This document shows, one piece after another, positions 13,366-14,621 of a DNA stretch of 14,621 nt; position 1 is the stretch's first letter; every line of letters begins with the position of its first letter. The translations under genes and the position numbers were made by a program. The notes beneath the pieces are model-generated. The model was not told the origin of the DNA. It ran no database searches and saw nothing but the letters and a program-made list of their open reading frames with translations. The stretch spans positions 1-14,621 of the forward strand of contig CAJMEU010000063.1 in the NCBI GenBank assembly GCA_905212515.1. The letters are read 5' to 3'. Source of the DNA: an uncultured Oscillospiraceae bacterium (GTDB taxonomy: Bacteria > Bacillota > Clostridia > Oscillospirales > Ruminococcaceae).

Positions 13366-13396
13366 TTGACACACGGTGTCCGGTTTGAGATGTTAT
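13366..13396 (+). promoter_or_regulatory. Candidate promoter and operator of the GyrI-like gene
   Basis: A perfect -35 TTGACA (13366-13371) is followed 19 nt later by TGTTAT (13391-13396), a modest -10 at long spacing. Overlapping the -35 is the inverted repeat GACAC-ACG-GTGTC (13368-13380). Long spacers with dyads are typical of MerR-regulated promoters, although MerR dyads normally lie in the spacer; here the dyad starts in the -35. Confidence 0.5.
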
Positions 13397-13422
13397 CATC
13401 ATCACAAAGGAGGATGATCAGC

Positions 13423-14055
13423 GTGGCATTCGATTTTAAAAAGGAATATAAGGAATTCTATCTGCCTCCGCAGGAGCCGCAGATCGTGACGATCCCGCCG
13501 ATGAACTACATTGCGGTGCGCGGGATGGGCGACCCCAACGAAGAGGGCGGCGCTTATCAGCAGGCGGTCGGTATTTTGTACGCCATTGCCTATACCATCA
13601 AAATGAGCGGCAAGGGAGCCCATAAGATCGACGGCTTTTTTGAATATGTGGTGCCGCCCCTGGAGGGCTTTTGGTGGCAGGAGGGGACGGCCGGCATGGA
13701 TTATTCCAACAAAAGCGGCTTTTGCTGGATCAGTGTGATCCGGCTGCCGGATTTTGTGAAGCGCGGGGATTTTGACTGGGCCGTTGCCCATGCCTCGGCA
13801 AAGAAGAAGCTGGACTGTTCGCCCGCCGAATTTATTACGGTGGACGAGGGGCTGTGCGTGCAAAGTATGCACTGCGGTTCCTACGATGACGAACCCGCCA
13901 CCGTGGCCCGGATGGATCGATACCTTGCCGACCGCGGCTATGAAAACGACCTCAGCGGCAGCCGCCTGCACCACGAGATCTATCTCTCCGACCCGCGGCG
14001 GACCGAGGTGGCGAAGCGAAAAACCGTGATCCGGCATCCCGTCAGGTTAAAATAG
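13423..14055 (+). CDS. GyrI-like small-molecule-binding domain protein
   Basis: This encodes 210 residues. GTG 13423 is chosen because AAAGGAGG (13406-13413) lies 9 nt upstream; the in-frame ATG at 13414 directly abuts the ribosome site and is unlikely. The sequence opens AFDFKKEYKEFYLPPQEPQIVTIPPMNYIAVRGMGDPNEEGGAYQQAVGILYAIAYTIKM, the hallmark of the stand-alone GyrI-like family of about 210 residues. Then come FFEYVVPPLEGFWWQEG and a C-terminal HHEIYLSDPRRTEVAKRKTVIRHPV. The fold is shared with SbmC/GyrI and with effector domains of AraC and MerR regulators (BmrR, Rob), which bind flat or cationic compounds. There is no DNA-binding domain here. Likely roles are ligand binding, drug sequestration or hydrolysis of toxic compounds; the residue Glu in the FFEYV segment is the kind seen in the ligand pocket. 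It is a cytoplasmic, single-gene transcript. Confidence 0.88.
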   Translation: MAFDFKKEYKEFYLPPQEPQIVTIPPMNYIAVRGMGDPNEEGGAYQQAVGILYAIAYTIKMSGKGAHKIDGFFEYVVPPLEGFWWQEGTAGMDYSNKSGFCWISVIRLPDFVKRGDFDWAVAHASAKKKLDCSPAEFITVDEGLCVQSMHCGSYDDEPATVARMDRYLADRGYENDLSGSRLHHEIYLSDPRRTEVAKRKTVIRHPVRLK

Positions 14056-14080
14056 CGCCCTTTCCGGACGGCGCATCCAA

Positions 14081-14122
14081 GGCGTACAAAAGCCCGGCGA
14101 CCCCTCAGGATCGCCGGGCTTT
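14081..14122 (-). repeat. 42-bp terminator repeat, copy 2 (inverted relative to copy 1)
   Basis: Its reverse complement matches 12666-12707 with two mismatches, one in the stem (where it causes a C-A mismatch in the hairpin) and one after the T-run. The two copies flank the GNAT and GyrI-like genes as an inverted pair about 1.4 kb apart. Confidence 0.85.
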
Positions 14123-14125
14123 TGT
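14086..14125 (-). terminator. Bidirectional terminator between GyrI-like (+) and sugar ABC ATPase (-) genes
   Basis: The stem is 14086-14100 paired with 14111-14125 (15 bp), then one C-A mismatch and two more GC pairs around a CTCA loop. T-rich ends are present on both strands. It lies 8 nt past the ABC ATPase stop and 30 nt past the GyrI-like stop. Confidence 0.88.
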
Positions 14126-14133
14126 ATTTCGCT

Positions 14134-14621
14134 TTAGTTGAGGATGACCAGCTCGGTCTCCGGGTCGAACAGGTGCAGCTTCGCGGTGTCCAGGGCCACC
14201 GTGACGTCGCTGCCGTTTTTGGCCTTGCTGGTGGGGGCCACGCGGGCCGTCATCTTGTAGCCCTTGTAGGTCAGGTACAGATAGATCTCGCTGCCCATCA
14301 GCTCGCTGACTTCCACGTTGGCGACGATCTTCGCGTCGGCGTGCTTCTCCAGGAACTCGGCGTCGTCCTTGATATCCTCGGGGCGGATGCCGGCCTTGAT
14401 GGCCTTGCCCACGTACTCATCCAGCTTGGGCGTGACCTTCTCGGGCTTGATCAACAGCTTGTCGTCGCCCAGATCCACGAAGTACTTGTCGCCCTCTTTG
14501 GTCAGGGTGGCATCCAGGAAGTTCATCTGCGGGCTGCCGATGAAGCCGGCCACGAACATGTTGCAGGGATAATCGTACAGGTTCTGCGGAGTGTCCACCT
14601 GCTGGATCAGGCCGTCCTTCA
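14134..14621 (-). CDS. Sugar ABC transporter ATP-binding protein, C-terminal part (5' truncated by window edge)
   Basis: This is the last 162 complete codons of a MalK/MsmK/UgpC-type ATPase, ending with TAA at 14134-14136. The visible N-terminal piece KDGLIQQVDTPQNLYDYPCNMFVAGFIGSPQMNF is the end of the nucleotide-binding domain and the highly conserved link to the regulatory domain (D.P.N.F.A.FIGSP.MNF). After it comes the OB-fold/TOBE regulatory region with GIRPEDI, VEVSELMGSEIYLY and the closing LHLFDPETELVIL. Walker and signature motifs lie outside the window. In Firmicutes a single such ATPase often energises several sugar importers. The protein acts on the cytoplasmic face of the membrane. 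The gene symbol is left empty because msmK, msmX and ugpC cannot be told apart here. Confidence 0.93.
   Translation of the reverse strand, partial: KDGLIQQVDTPQNLYDYPCNMFVAGFIGSPQMNFLDATLTKEGDKYFVDLGDDKLLIKPEKVTPKLDEYVGKAIKAGIRPEDIKDDAEFLEKHADAKIVANVEVSELMGSEIYLYLTYKGYKMTARVAPTSKAKNGSDVTVALDTAKLHLFDPETELVILN

Noticed and set aside
12660..14130. Transposon bounded by the 42-bp inverted repeats
   Set aside because: The two genes between are a GNAT and a GyrI-like protein, with no transposase or target-site duplication seen, and each repeat functions as a terminator. It is kept only as one possible explanation in the findings.
1..14621. CRISPR array, prophage, toxin-antitoxin or known defence genes
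   Set aside because: No regularly spaced direct repeats, phage structural genes, integrase, small antitoxin-toxin pairs or nuclease motifs were found on either strand.

Overview
The window is GC-rich bacterial DNA with AT-rich promoter gaps, Shine-Dalgarno sites of the AAGGAGG type, and mostly short intergenic regions. The families present (a glutaminyl-tRNA synthetase, a GPH-type transporter, a condensation-domain protein paired with a DUF6320 protein, a DUF1538 protein paired with a tandem P-II protein, a BilS-like flavodoxin, and an MsmK/UgpC sugar ABC ATPase) point to an anaerobic Clostridia, most likely a gut Oscillospirales/Ruminococcaceae-type Firmicute. That placement is inference; there is no rRNA to confirm it.

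Layout, left to right. (1) 1-1962, + strand: the 3' end of glnS with a strong terminator, an AT-rich gap with nested inverted repeats, then two paralogous small envelope-protein genes. The first of these is interrupted by an in-frame TGA. (2) 2093-6053, - strand: an M20 metallopeptidase, then an alpha/beta hydrolase of the proline iminopeptidase family followed 13 nt later by a GPH-family transporter. (3) 6127-6213, - strand: tRNA-Leu(CAA) with its own near-consensus promoter and terminator. (4) 6288-9436, - strand: an apparent three-gene operon of SGNH hydrolase, condensation/alcohol-acetyltransferase-like protein and zinc-ribbon membrane protein (DUF6320), the last two overlapping by 4 bases. 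(5) 9631-11866, - strand: a DUF1538 membrane protein gene carrying an in-frame TAA at codon 44, followed 13 nt later by a tandem P-II-like protein. (6) 12086-14621: four single genes on alternating strands (flavodoxin, GNAT acetyltransferase, GyrI-like protein, 3' part of a sugar ABC ATPase), separated at their convergent ends by two terminators that are near-identical inverted copies of one 42-bp element.

How the genes may work together. The hydrolase/transporter pair plus the M20 enzyme suggests uptake and intracellular trimming of peptides or small conjugates. The SGNH/condensation/DUF6320 set looks like an acyl-ester transfer and removal module with a membrane partner of unknown role. The DUF1538/P-II pair looks like a P-II-controlled membrane transporter, possibly inactivated here. 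There is no CRISPR array, phage gene, transposase or recognisable defence system. The most novel-looking items are the acyl-transfer operon, the two in-frame stop codons in otherwise intact genes, and the repeated terminator element.
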